A DNA stretch of 64,000 bases from Peptoclostridium sp. (GTDB lineage Bacteria > Bacillota > Clostridia > Peptostreptococcales > Peptostreptococcaceae), in contig NZ_WXFG01000033.1 of assembly GCF_009881055.1 (NCBI RefSeq), forward strand, positions 1 to 64,000. The letters are read 5' to 3'. Below, one piece after another: positions 1 through 8,592 of the stretch. Position 1 is the first letter of the stretch. Each line of letters begins with the position of its first letter. The notes under the pieces were generated by a model. It worked only from the letters and a program-made list of their open reading frames with translations. It was not told the DNA's origin and did not search any database. The position numbers were made by a program, and so were the translations under genes.

Positions 1-29
1 CTGATTTGGTCTTTACTTAAAATTCCCAT
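1..29 (-). CDS. 5' end of an unidentified gene, cut by the window edge
   Basis: On the minus strand an ATG at 29-27 opens a frame reading MGILSKDQI before the window ends. A strong AGGAGG lies at about 49-44, but the spacing of about 14 nt is longer than ideal. A TATAAT-like -10 sits at 69-64 on the same strand. The nine residues are too few to identify a product. It would follow queH in the same direction. Confidence 0.35.
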
Positions 30-164
30 AGAAAAAGTGCGTACCTCCTTGAATGATAGTTTGATTATATCAATTCTAAGGAAGATACACACTTTATTTT
101 ACACACTCTGATATCGGTTTGATGCGAGCAGTCGCATAAGCTGATATCATGGGCTTTTCACTTT

Positions 165-809
165 TTACTCCGGTTTGTTATTCATGGAGTTTCTTTTATC
201 GCTCTCCAGCCTTGAAAATACGCAGCCGCAGTAGTCCTGCCTGTACAGTCCATACTCTGAGCTTAGCTCCGATGACCTTTTGTAGCCGTTTTTCTTCTTG
301 AAGTCGGAATGGAGGTATTCAACGCCCTTTTCTTTTTCTATTTCTTCACCCAGCTCGTTGAGCAGAGTGGCGTCCTTGTGCGGGCTTATTGAAAGGGTAG
401 TTGTAAAGTAGTCGAAGCCGTGCTCGAAAGCATATTGCGCCGCTTTTTCAAGTCTCATTTTAAAGCAAACAGTGCATCTTTCGCCCTTCTCAGGCTCATT
501 CTCAAGTCCTCTGGAGAGCTCAAAAAATCTTTCTGCGTCGTATTCCCCTTCGGCAAATAGTACGCTCTGCGCAGGTGGGAATCTTTCTATGAACTCCTTC
601 TGCTCTATGGCCCTTTTACCGTACTCATCCTCTGGATGTATGTTGGGATTGTAGAAGTACACCGTTATATCGAAATAACTTGAAAGGTATTCAATTACAT
701 GGCTGCTGCAAGGGGCGCAGCAGCTGTGGAGCAGAAGCCTGGGCCTTGCTCCCGTTTCTTTTATTTTTGAGAGCTTCTCATCAAGAAGCCTCTGGTAGTT
801 CAATTTCAA
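165..809 (-). CDS. queH: Epoxyqueuosine reductase QueH (DUF208)
   Basis: QueH reduces epoxyqueuosine to queuosine, the last step of queuosine tRNA modification, and is the cobalamin-independent alternative to QueG. The 214-residue protein shows the family's cysteine pairs: HSCCAPC near the N-terminus, CTVCFKMR in the middle and DYCGC near the C-terminus. These are the expected metal and active-site cysteines. It also has the conserved TTTLSISPHKD stretch. An ATG seven codons upstream (830) has no ribosome site. The TTG at 809 has GGAG eight bases before it, so I chose the TTG. It lies 69 bp downstream of the FAH-family gene on the same strand and could be co-transcribed with it. Family assignment is firm; the exact start is less so. 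Confidence 0.9.
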   Translation of the reverse strand: MKLNYQRLLDEKLSKIKETGARPRLLLHSCCAPCSSHVIEYLSSYFDITVYFYNPNIHPEDEYGKRAIEQKEFIERFPPAQSVLFAEGEYDAERFFELSRGLENEPEKGERCTVCFKMRLEKAAQYAFEHGFDYFTTTLSISPHKDATLLNELGEEIEKEKGVEYLHSDFKKKNGYKRSSELSSEYGLYRQDYCGCVFSRLESDKRNSMNNKPE

Positions 810-878
810 ATTATCATCTCCGTATATCATTGGTATTAGGCGGAATAAAAGCCTTGGAGTATATGCTTATTAGCAACA

Positions 879-1775
879 TTACTTCACATAGTTTGTGAGA
901 GTCCCTATCTCCTCAATACACAGCCTGACCACATCGCCTTTTGTTAGGAATCTCTGTGGCTTAAAGCCTGCGCCTACGCCGCTAGGAGTCCCGGTACAGA
1001 TTATGTCACCCTCTATCAGAGTGAACCCCCTGGATATGTCGCTTATAATCTCAGGGATTCCGAATATCATGTTAGCTGTGCGCGACGATTGCCGCCTCTC
1101 ACCGTTGACATGAGACTCTATAGATAGGTCTGGCGGGAAGGGTATGCTGTCTCTGTGGAGTATGCATGGGCCCATCGGTGTGAACGTATCGAGACTTTTT
1201 CCCTTGAACCACTGCCTTCTTGAGGATTGCAGGTCTCTTGCGGATATGTCATTTACAATGGTGTAGCCGAATATGTGCTTGTGCGCATTTTCGGCCGGTA
1301 TGTCCCTGCCCCCTTTGCCTATTATAACTGCCAGCTCCGCCTCGTAGTCAAGCTGGCTTGTAAGCTCCTCATGCGAGCATATTTCATCGCCGTCACCAAT
1401 AGCTGGACATGCCGATTTGGTAAAGTATACGGGGCTTTCTGGACTGTCGGCGCCTATTGCTGTCGGTCCGCTTTCCATTTCCTTTACATGGTCGAAGTAG
1501 TTCTTGCCTATGCATATTACATTTCTACGTGGATAGGGGATTGGCGCGCATATTCTGACATCATCCAGGCCGATTTGCCTCAGCTCAAGCGAATTTAAAG
1601 TGCGCGAAATATCAGCCAGAAGGCTTTCGCTGCACATGCCTATAAAGCCGTTCATGTCCTTTGGATATTCATCTTTTCCGAGTGCTTCGAATATGTCAAT
1701 CGTCGCCACAACTCCATATTCAGTCAACACTCCGACATGCTGCTTTTCTTTGAATTCGAATGTTACAAATTTCAT
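879..1775 (-). CDS. Fumarylacetoacetate hydrolase family protein
   Basis: A 298-residue member of the FAH fold family, which includes acylpyruvases, 2-hydroxyhepta-2,4-diene-1,7-dioate isomerases and oxaloacetate decarboxylases. Visible signatures are ICIGKNYFDHVKEM, the acidic metal-binding run DYEAELAVIIGK, NDISARDLQ, the KSLDTFTPMGP loop and the C-terminal GDIICTGTPSGVG. The N-terminal extra domain of about 70 residues fits the YcgM/FahA-like layout. The ATG at 1775 has GGAGG seven to eight bases upstream; a TTG four codons earlier overlaps that site and is unlikely. Substrate cannot be told from sequence, and the neighbours (queH, PEBP) give no pathway hint. Confidence 0.85.
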   Translation of the reverse strand: MKFVTFEFKEKQHVGVLTEYGVVATIDIFEALGKDEYPKDMNGFIGMCSESLLADISRTLNSLELRQIGLDDVRICAPIPYPRRNVICIGKNYFDHVKEMESGPTAIGADSPESPVYFTKSACPAIGDGDEICSHEELTSQLDYEAELAVIIGKGGRDIPAENAHKHIFGYTIVNDISARDLQSSRRQWFKGKSLDTFTPMGPCILHRDSIPFPPDLSIESHVNGERRQSSRTANMIFGIPEIISDISRGFTLIEGDIICTGTPSGVGAGFKPQRFLTKGDVVRLCIEEIGTLTNYVK

Positions 1776-1871
1776 AGCTGCCTCCAATATTCAATAAATC
1801 CAAAAATAACGACCTGCTTTTATAGTATATATTATACTATAAAAGCAAGCCGCCTGGTATTTTGCGTTCGC

Positions 1872-2327
1872 TTATCTTCTGCTGTATGTACCGTATATTT
1901 CCGATTCGGCAATGACGTGGCCTTTTATCTTGTCCAGAAGCGATTTCTTTGAAAGCCCGCTCTTGAGGCCGGGCTTTTCATCCAAGGCGTATAGCTTGAA
2001 AAAGTATCTGTGGACACCTTTAGGCGGGCAGGGTCCGCCATATCCTATCTCCTTGAAGTCGTTCAGTCCCTGCCTTGCGCCATTTGGCAGAATCTCATCA
2101 TCCAGAACACCCTCGTGAAGCTCTGTGACATTCTCAGGAATGTCGTATAATACCCAGTGAACCCATGTCCCAGATGGAGCATCGGGATCTTCAGCTATTA
2201 GGGCAAAGCTCTTTGTCCCTTCGGGAAAGTCACTCCAGCTCAGCCCTGGAGATATATTTTCACCGTCGCATGTGTATCTTGAAGGTATCGGTCCTTTGTC
2301 TTCAAACGCTTTGCTTTTTATAATCAT
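1872..2327 (-). CDS. YbhB/YbcL-type PEBP family protein
   Basis: A 151-residue phosphatidylethanolamine-binding/Raf-kinase-inhibitor-like protein. It carries the ligand-pocket signature DPDAPSGTWVHWVLYDIP and the second motif GGPCPPKGVHRYFFKLYALD, and the length is normal for the bacterial YbhB/YbcL group. Their biochemical role is unsettled. There is no signal peptide, so it is probably cytosolic. The ATG at 2327 was chosen because AGGGG lies nine bases upstream; a TTG three codons earlier abuts that site. It is transcribed in the same direction as the FAH gene but separated by about 96 bp of AT-rich sequence. Confidence 0.88.
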   Translation of the reverse strand: MIIKSKAFEDKGPIPSRYTCDGENISPGLSWSDFPEGTKSFALIAEDPDAPSGTWVHWVLYDIPENVTELHEGVLDDEILPNGARQGLNDFKEIGYGGPCPPKGVHRYFFKLYALDEKPGLKSGLSKKSLLDKIKGHVIAESEIYGTYSRR

Positions 2328-2442
2328 GCCGCTCAACCCCTATACTTAATATTCACAGAGTGAAGACTTAAATTTGACCTTAATTTACTCCGCTGATTTT
2401 TTGATACCCATAGGATAAGCCATATAATCCGACGCTTGAAAA

Positions 2443-3558
2443 TCAGCCTCCATACGTGCTTACGAAATTCATAATGTCTATGTTGTATTGGTATATGCTC
2501 TGGTAGTATGAAAGCATCTTCTCCTGAAGGCTCAGGTACTGCTCCTGAAGCTCGTTAAGGCTGGCATGTCCCAGCTCGAATTCCTTACTCTTGGCTTCAA
2601 ACCTCTTTTTCTGGTTATCTATGCTTTCCTTTTGCAGTGCAAGCTGCTGCCTGGAATTCTTAAGGCTTGCAACGCTTTCAACGACATCCTTTTCTATCTC
2701 TTTTTTAGCCTGCTCGAGGCTTTCAAGGTTCTTGTCGTAGGTGGCCTTAAGTATTTTTGCATTAAGGTTTATTTCTGTATAGTATGCTACCTGTTTTTCG
2801 TATTCGAGCCTCGATGTCTCGGCCGAGCTTTCAAGATTTGCAATGCTCGAATCTGCTCTTTGAGCCCTTGCTGTTACAGCTGCGGCATCTATTGCGTCAA
2901 TATCATAATTGCTTATAGCAAAGCCTTCAACAGCTGAAATCTGGGTATCCAGAGAATTCCCCAGGATAATGTTGAGCTCATGCATCGCACTGTCAAAGCT
3001 TATTTGAGCATCTGCAAGCTCGCTGACCTTCTGGCTGTGGCTTAGCAGCACATCTGAGTAGTCAAGCCTTGAGACATATCCAAGCTCGAGTTTTTTTCTT
3101 GCCTCTTCCGAAAGCCTTGAATAGTACTCGCTTGCCTCCCGCTTTAGAGCAAGCATCTGTCCGCTGTACGCATAGTCGTATATAGCCTTGCTAAGCTTAA
3201 TCTTCTCGGACTTTACCGAATCCTCATATGCAAGCCCAGCGAGCAGCTCGCTGTAGTATATCTGTTTTTCAAGAATTTCAATGTCGCGCTCGTCGGACTC
3301 GTCAGCATCCTTTAACTTTTTCAGCTCCCTCTTTTTCTTTTCCAGCTCTAACTTGCTCTTTTCCAGCTCGAGGTGTGCGAGTATAATGCTGGGGTTGTCG
3401 GATAGAGATTTATCCAAAGCGGCATCATCACTTGATACCGTTACAGACTGAACGGCTTCCTGCGCATGCGCAGGGCTTATTGCAGTAATGAGGGATACAA
3501 TTGTCAATGCCAGAAGGCCTACTATAGCTTTTTTTATATCAATTCTTCTTAATATCAT
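2443..3558 (-). CDS. TolC-like (outer membrane efflux family) secreted coiled-coil protein
   Basis: A 371-residue protein with a signal peptide (basic RRIDIKK, hydrophobic core, AHA cleavage site near residue 32). After it come long amphipathic helices rich in E, K and L that resemble the TolC/OEP coiled-coil repeats, including a region with LELGYVSRLDYSD and a later copy FELGHASLNELQE. This paired 'leaving-helix' motif is typical of TolC-family proteins. It is clearly shorter than proteobacterial TolC (roughly 470-490 residues), and I see no obvious beta-barrel portion. It is divergent from the two-component system and near the MacA/MacB-like genes, so it probably works with that exporter as an extracytoplasmic partner. 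A TolC-like protein in a probably monoderm cell is odd. A different surface function is possible. Confidence 0.7.
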   Translation of the reverse strand: MILRRIDIKKAIVGLLALTIVSLITAISPAHAQEAVQSVTVSSDDAALDKSLSDNPSIILAHLELEKSKLELEKKKRELKKLKDADESDERDIEILEKQIYYSELLAGLAYEDSVKSEKIKLSKAIYDYAYSGQMLALKREASEYYSRLSEEARKKLELGYVSRLDYSDVLLSHSQKVSELADAQISFDSAMHELNIILGNSLDTQISAVEGFAISNYDIDAIDAAAVTARAQRADSSIANLESSAETSRLEYEKQVAYYTEINLNAKILKATYDKNLESLEQAKKEIEKDVVESVASLKNSRQQLALQKESIDNQKKRFEAKSKEFELGHASLNELQEQYLSLQEKMLSYYQSIYQYNIDIMNFVSTYGG

Positions 3559-3636
3559 AGATTTGCACTCCCTGTTGATTTATTTTGGTGTGAAACAGTA
3601 TATACCTAAAATATTACTGTTCATGTATTATTGAAA

Positions 3637-3665
3637 TGTGCCGTAAATGTGAGGTTTTTGTGAAT
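3637..3665. promoter_or_regulatory. Three phased TGTG boxes, candidate response-regulator site
   Basis: TGTG occurs at 3637, 3648 and 3659, exactly 11 bp apart, in the 203-bp gap between the TolC-like gene and the response regulator. Seen from the TolC-like gene these read as (T/G)CACA boxes, ending about 36 bp before a possible TATATA -10 at 3604-3599. OmpR-class regulators commonly bind direct repeats one helical turn apart. Similar CATCACA boxes precede the adaptor gene. The regulator assignment is inference. Confidence 0.45.
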
Positions 3666-3761
3666 GATGGGCTTTTTCGTTTAAAGCGGCCGTCATTTGT
3701 GCTATATTTGCCTTATAAGATTATTCTAATAGACCATTACGAATCAAACGGAGGCATTTGC

Positions 3762-4439
3762 ATGGATAAGCTTAAAATACTTGTTGTGGAGGACGAAGAT
3801 CTTTTAAGAGCAGCGGTCAAGAAATATCTTGAAAAGGAAGGCTATGAGGTATACGAGGCCTCTGATGGGGAGCAGGCCATCGATATGTTCAATAATTGTG
3901 ATTTTAACTTTGTGCTGCTTGACATAATGCTGCCCAGGGTGGATGGCTGGTCTGTGATGCGCAACATAAGGAGCACCTCCATGGTTCCAGTCATAATGCT
4001 TTCTGCAAGAGGCGAAGAATACGACAAGCTTTTCGGTTTTGAGCTTGGAGTCGACGACTACATGGTTAAGCCTTTCAGACCCAAGGAGCTTATTGCCAGA
4101 ATAAAGGCTGTGCTCAGCAGAGTATCTCCTGCAGGCTCCAAAGGAATGCTGGCTTTCGAGGAGCTTGAAATCAATGAGCTCTCCAATGATGTGATTCTGC
4201 GCGGTGAGGAACTGCGCCTGACTCCAAAGGAGTACGATCTGCTGCTTTTCCTTTGCAAGAACAAGGATGTTGTGTTCTCAAGACAGCAGCTGCTCAGCCA
4301 GGTCTGGGGCTATGACTTCTACGGAGACCTTCGCACTGTAGATACGCATATCAAGCAGCTGCGCGACAAGCTGGGCGAGAGTAAGGACCTGATAAAGACA
4401 GTCTGGGGCAAGGGCTACAAGTTCAAGGTGGGTGATTAA
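3762..4439 (+). CDS. OmpR/PhoB-type response regulator
   Basis: A 225-residue two-domain regulator. The receiver domain has the acidic pair EDED at the start, the phospho-acceptor Asp54 in VLLDIMLP, a conserved Ser/Thr in MLSARG and Lys in MVKPFRP. The C-terminal winged helix shows LTPKEYDLLLFL and the recognition helix region VDTHIKQLRDKLG. The ATG at 3762 has GGAGG seven bases upstream. The longer upstream frame crosses the phased boxes and is not coding. The gene overlaps or abuts the histidine kinase and faces the TolC-like gene. Likely targets are the exporter genes on both sides and its own promoter, based on shared boxes. The inducing signal is unknown. Confidence 0.92.
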   Translation: MDKLKILVVEDEDLLRAAVKKYLEKEGYEVYEASDGEQAIDMFNNCDFNFVLLDIMLPRVDGWSVMRNIRSTSMVPVIMLSARGEEYDKLFGFELGVDDYMVKPFRPKELIARIKAVLSRVSPAGSKGMLAFEELEINELSNDVILRGEELRLTPKEYDLLLFLCKNKDVVFSRQQLLSQVWGYDFYGDLRTVDTHIKQLRDKLGESKDLIKTVWGKGYKFKVGD

Positions 4440-4440
4440 C

Positions 4441-5940
4441 TTGAAAAACATCCTGGCAAAGCTGTGGCTTTGGATTACGACTCTTGTAGTGGTTATACTG
4501 ATAACCTTCTGGTTTTTCAACATATATCTGCTCGACAGGTTCTACTTGGATAGCAGGGTGCAGTCTCTTTATGAAAAGGGCGAGGCAATATCCAAGGTTC
4601 TGGAATCGCAAGATCTTGAAAGTCTCAATCTCAGCCAGGACATACTGCTTGAGATCCGGCCTGATCCTAATATCGATGAAGATTCGTCCTCAGAGGAAAA
4701 GCGTGAAGACATCAGGAACGAAGGCAGAGACCGCATGGAACGTCACCCGCCGGAAATGCTCTATTATATCTCTCTCCAGGACATATCAGCCATTTCCCGG
4801 AATAACAAGGATAGCAAGATCCCTGGCTTTATCGCACAGAACATCGCAGCTATAGAGGAGAGCATGCTAGGAGGCGATAGATTCAGCCGTCTCATAACCT
4901 TTAGGGAAAACGGACAGGACAAGGTTAGCACACTGCTTGTAGGTGTTCCTGTAGAAAAGAACGGTAAGCCGGCAGGCTTCTTGCTGCTGCATTCCCTTTC
5001 TTCCAGCATATCGATGACTACGCTGGTGCTCAAGAAGCAGTTTGGGATAATTACGCTTATATCTATTCTAGCCTCCTCACTGTTCGCGTTTTTTCTGGCC
5101 AAGTACTTCACAAAACCAATACTTGGCATAAAGGCGGCCTCTGACGAGATAGCCCGGGGTAAGTACGGAGTTACTGTGGATGTGAGCAACAAGGACGAAA
5201 TAGGACTGCTAGCCGGCAGCATAAACAGGATGTCTGCCGAGCTTTCAAAGATTGAGGGACTAAGAAAGGACCTAATTGCCAACGTAACTCATGAGTTCAA
5301 GACGCCGCTTAGCGTAATAAAGACGTATGCCGAGATGATAAACGACGTGGACATTGACGATAAAGATGCAATCATACAGGACACTAATGTCATACTCGAT
5401 GAAACCGACAGGCTCAGCTCTATGGTAGGCGAGATCATATATCTTTCCCGCATACAGTCCGAAAGCGGAATGCTCAGCCTGGAACCTGTTAGAGTAGCAG
5501 ACCTCTTCGAGGGCATCAAAAGCAGGGTTTCGCACCTTGTAAACAGCAAGGGCGTCAAGATTGAAACCCAGTGCGGCGAAGATATCGGAATACTGGCAGA
5601 CACCGAAAAGATATTCAGATGCATTCTCAATTTCGTTGTCAACAGCATAAACTACACTCCGCCTGGCAAAAGCGTGTATCTTTTAGCCTCCTCCGATTCG
5701 GCGACAGTCACAATAAGCATAAAAGACGAGGGAAGCGGCATCTCCCCAGAGGACCTATCGCACGTATGGGAGCGCTTCTACAAGGCCGATAGGTCAAGGA
5801 CGAAGGGAGTCCAGGGCACAGGCCTGGGTATGACTATTGCCAAGGACATACTCGATATGCACGGCTTTGAGTATGAGATAGACAGCGAGATGGGAAAAGG
5901 GACGCTTGTGTATATAAAGGCTCCTCTGCGCAAACCTTAA
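4441..5940 (+). CDS. Membrane sensor histidine kinase
   Basis: About 499 residues: a first membrane segment at about 8-30, an extracytoplasmic region of about 165 residues with a charged stretch (DEDSSSEEKREDIR), a second membrane segment at about 200-221, a HAMP linker, and the H-box NVTHEFKTPLSVIKTY with phospho-accepting His. The catalytic domain has NFVVNSINYTP (N-box), DEGSGI (G1), and GTGLGM (G2). It is the cognate partner of the preceding regulator. GTG at 4432 would overlap the regulator stop, but GGTGG directly abuts it. The TTG at 4441 has better spacing (nine bases). The sensed ligand is unknown; the location next to an exporter suggests a cell-envelope or antimicrobial signal (inference). 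Confidence 0.92.
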   Translation: MKNILAKLWLWITTLVVVILITFWFFNIYLLDRFYLDSRVQSLYEKGEAISKVLESQDLESLNLSQDILLEIRPDPNIDEDSSSEEKREDIRNEGRDRMERHPPEMLYYISLQDISAISRNNKDSKIPGFIAQNIAAIEESMLGGDRFSRLITFRENGQDKVSTLLVGVPVEKNGKPAGFLLLHSLSSSISMTTLVLKKQFGIITLISILASSLFAFFLAKYFTKPILGIKAASDEIARGKYGVTVDVSNKDEIGLLAGSINRMSAELSKIEGLRKDLIANVTHEFKTPLSVIKTYAEMINDVDIDDKDAIIQDTNVILDETDRLSSMVGEIIYLSRIQSESGMLSLEPVRVADLFEGIKSRVSHLVNSKGVKIETQCGEDIGILADTEKIFRCILNFVVNSINYTPPGKSVYLLASSDSATVTISIKDEGSGISPEDLSHVWERFYKADRSRTKGVQGTGLGMTIAKDILDMHGFEYEIDSEMGKGTLVYIKAPLRKP

Positions 5941-5951
5941 AGCATTTGCAG

Positions 5952-5984
5952 TCCCGCCATTATATGTATATGGCGGGATTTTTT
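5952..5984 (+). terminator. Intrinsic terminator after the histidine kinase
   Basis: A perfect 9-bp stem TCCCGCCAT/ATGGCGGGA with a 9-nt loop is followed by six T. It ends the two-component operon 12 bp after the stop, so the adaptor gene needs its own promoter. Confidence 0.88.
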
Positions 5985-6006
5985 ATTGCCTTTTTACTCC
6001 TTTTTC

Positions 6007-6059
6007 CATCACAGTTACATCACATTTCTTCCTTAAAATTGACTCATGAGTATTATAAT
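6007..6059 (+). promoter_or_regulatory. Promoter region of the exporter operon with two CATCACA boxes
   Basis: CATCACA is repeated at 6007 and 6018, 11 bp apart. A TATAAT -10 follows at 6054-6059 with a poor -35. The boxes are reverse-complement-like to the TGTG boxes in the tolC/regulator gap. The arrangement suggests activation by the OmpR-type regulator encoded upstream (inference). Confidence 0.45.
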
Positions 6060-6088
6060 GATATGCAGCCACAGGAGGGAGAAATGCC

Positions 6089-7405
6089 ATGAACGAGCAG
6101 TTTGATAAACTAATGAAAAGGATAAAGTTGGGCAGGAAGGGCGTCGTTGTTATGCTTGCATTTATAGCTGTAGCATCAGTCGTCACTTTAATGAAGTTTG
6201 GCGGAGAGGGCAAAGACAATACAGAATCGGAAACATTCACCAAGGACTTTGCTGTCGAAACCGGAGACATAAAGGATTCTTTCACTTCGGATGGTTGCGT
6301 CGAGCTCTCGACCTATGACATATCCTTTGAAAGGGCAGGGATAGTGGAAAAGCTTAACGTAAAGGAAGGAGACTACATTGAAGCTGGAACTCTCATAGCC
6401 TCACTCACTGACGACGAATATGAAAGCTCGGTCATAAATCAGGAAAACAATCTAAGACAGGCTCGTCTGAGTGCTTCTAAAAACGCACAGACAAGAGCTC
6501 AGAACATAGAAAGCCTCGAAAGCCAGCTGCAATCGGCCAAGAACACCTTATCTAACGCGAAGTCTGAATACGAGCTTGTTTCAACTCTGCCAGATACATA
6601 TTCTCAAAATGAAATTGAGCAGAAGCGGCAAGCGCTCGAAAAAGCCCAATCGGACTACAATCTAGCCTTAAGCAGTTACAAGCAAAACAGCAGCTCTATT
6701 GACAGCCAGCTAGATTCCCTTTCGGTTGAAAAAGCCCAGGAGAGCCTTAAGCAGGCCCGGGACGACCTGAAAAAATCGACTATGTATTCGCCTGTATCCG
6801 GAACGATAGTCGAGATAGCCTTCAAGGAAGGGGAAAGGGTCTCAGAGGAGACAACCTTCATCAGAATAGCAAGCGAAAAGGGCCTCAAGGTCACAACGGA
6901 CGTTTCGGAGCTTGATGTCACAAAAGTCAAGGTGGGCATGAATGCCCAGATAACATTCAGCTCCATAGACGGCAAGACATACGAGGGTACCGTCGAGTAC
7001 ATTGACGCAATTGCAACGACCACAAACAGCGGCTCAGTGACATATCCTGTCACCATTTTGCTTGACACGGACGATCCGATGATAAAAGACAGCATGAGTT
7101 GCACTGTCGAGTTTGTAAGCAACCAGAAGGAGAACGTGCTTGTAGTTCCCAAAAAGGCGCTTGCCAAATCCAATGAAAGCGGCTCCTACTCGGTAATAGT
7201 CGTCAGCGACAGCGGCGAGAAACAGCAGCAGGTCGATGTTGGGCTCATGGACAGCCTTAATGCAGAAATAATAAGCGGCCTGGAGCAGGGTGACAAAGTA
7301 AAGGTGAAAATCACACTTGAAGACTCCAATCAGGATAAAATGATGATGGGGCCTGGCATGGGCGGAGGAGCACCTCCTGCGGGAGCAGGAGGCCCGCCGC
7401 AATAA
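6089..7405 (+). CDS. MacA/HlyD-like periplasmic-type adaptor subunit
   Basis: A 438-residue membrane fusion protein. It has one N-terminal membrane anchor (about residues 20-36), a biotinyl-lipoyl half (INVKEGDYIEAG-like sequence LNVKEGDYIEAGTLIASL), a long alpha-helical hairpin of about 120 residues rich in Q, E and S, the second lipoyl half (MYSPVSGTIVEIAFKEGERV) and beta-barrel domains. The C-terminus is a Gly/Pro/Met-rich tail (MMMGPGMGGGAPPAG), a feature seen in other Gram-positive adaptors. AGGAGGG lies nine bases before the ATG. The permease and ATPase follow at once, giving the MacA-MacB order. It probably links the ABC transporter to an extracytoplasmic partner, here possibly the TolC-like protein. 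Substrate is unknown. Confidence 0.88.
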   Translation: MNEQFDKLMKRIKLGRKGVVVMLAFIAVASVVTLMKFGGEGKDNTESETFTKDFAVETGDIKDSFTSDGCVELSTYDISFERAGIVEKLNVKEGDYIEAGTLIASLTDDEYESSVINQENNLRQARLSASKNAQTRAQNIESLESQLQSAKNTLSNAKSEYELVSTLPDTYSQNEIEQKRQALEKAQSDYNLALSSYKQNSSSIDSQLDSLSVEKAQESLKQARDDLKKSTMYSPVSGTIVEIAFKEGERVSEETTFIRIASEKGLKVTTDVSELDVTKVKVGMNAQITFSSIDGKTYEGTVEYIDAIATTTNSGSVTYPVTILLDTDDPMIKDSMSCTVEFVSNQKENVLVVPKKALAKSNESGSYSVIVVSDSGEKQQQVDVGLMDSLNAEIISGLEQGDKVKVKITLEDSNQDKMMMGPGMGGGAPPAGAGGPPQ

Positions 7406-7425
7406 CAAGGGAAGGAGCGCACAAT

Positions 7426-8583
7426 ATGAGAATAAGTGAAATCCTAAGAAGCGTGCTCATAAACATCTTTCAAAACAAGACAAGAGTCATCCTGACTACG
7501 CTTGGAATAATAGTCGGCTGTGCCACTATAATACTTGTTATAGGCATAGGCAACCAGTCAAAGCAGGATGTCGCAGACAGGTTCAAGGAACTGAACGCGC
7601 AGTGCGTCACAGTCAGCAGTAGCCGGAATTCCACGACAAATCTGACTCTTGATGATGTAGAGTTCCTGAAGAAATATTCAGAATTGTCCAGCGGCATAAC
7701 TCTCAGCAACTCATCAAGCGGCACTGCTTCATACAAGACAGAATCCTCAACTGCCATGATAAGGGGCGTATACGAGGATTACTTTTCAATAAACAACCTT
7801 ACAGTAGAATCGGGCCGTCTGCTTTCAAGCCTGGACATAAGTGGCAAGGTCAAGAATGTTGTAGTCGGAAACGACATTGCCACAGAACTGTTTGCAACAG
7901 GGAGCGCACTTGGGAGCGATATCCTGATAAACGGCTCCAAATTTACAATTGTGGGAATACTCGAGCGCAACGGAAACAGCAACGTTGACCTAGGACTTTA
8001 CATTCCATATGACGTTGTGAAATTCTATCTGGGCGGCTCAAGCGCATCAAATCAGATAACGGCGCTAGCTAAATCTACTGATGAAGTCAGCGAATTGCAA
8101 ACGGAAATGAAAGGCCTCCTTTCAATGAAATACGATTCAGACTCATTCCAAATAAGGGATGTTGGCAGCATACTCGATGCCGCTCAGGATTCAGCCAATA
8201 CAATTGCCATACTGCTTGCTTCCATAGGAGCCATAGTACTAGTTGTCGGTGGCATAGGGATAATGAACGTACTGTTCGTATCTGTGAGGGAGAGGACAAA
8301 GGAGATAGGCACGCTCAAGGCCCTTGGGGCTACCAAGCGCGATATACTGCTTCAATTCCTCTTTGAGTCTCTTATCATAAGCTTCATAGGGGGAGTTATA
8401 GGATCCCTAGCCACTGTGCTGATTGCGCCCGTTCTCGAGGTGTTTGAAATGGAGCTGCTGCTTGACGCCAGCGCTTATATAAAGGCCTTGGCATTCTCGC
8501 TAATAACAGGCACGCTGTTCGGCTACTATCCGGCTTTGCAGGCTGCACAGCTTGATACAATTGACGCGCTCAGGTATGAATAG
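7426..8583 (+). CDS. MacB/FtsX-type ABC transporter permease
   Basis: A 385-residue permease with the MacB topology: one N-terminal membrane segment (TRVILTTLGIIVGCATIILV), a large extracytoplasmic 'MacB_PCD' domain of about 200 residues, and three C-terminal segments. These include the FtsX-family signature GGIGIMNVLFVSVRERTKEIG followed by LKALGATKRDILLQFLFESL. Unlike E. coli MacB, the ATPase is a separate protein encoded 9 bp downstream. It starts 20 bp after the adaptor with GGAAGGAG before the ATG. Such transporters act by mechanotransmission, moving peptides, lipopeptides or toxins from the outer leaflet outward. The substrate here cannot be deduced. Confidence 0.9.
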   Translation: MRISEILRSVLINIFQNKTRVILTTLGIIVGCATIILVIGIGNQSKQDVADRFKELNAQCVTVSSSRNSTTNLTLDDVEFLKKYSELSSGITLSNSSSGTASYKTESSTAMIRGVYEDYFSINNLTVESGRLLSSLDISGKVKNVVVGNDIATELFATGSALGSDILINGSKFTIVGILERNGNSNVDLGLYIPYDVVKFYLGGSSASNQITALAKSTDEVSELQTEMKGLLSMKYDSDSFQIRDVGSILDAAQDSANTIAILLASIGAIVLVVGGIGIMNVLFVSVRERTKEIGTLKALGATKRDILLQFLFESLIISFIGGVIGSLATVLIAPVLEVFEMELLLDASAYIKALAFSLITGTLFGYYPALQAAQLDTIDALRYE

Positions 8584-8592
8584 GAGGATGCA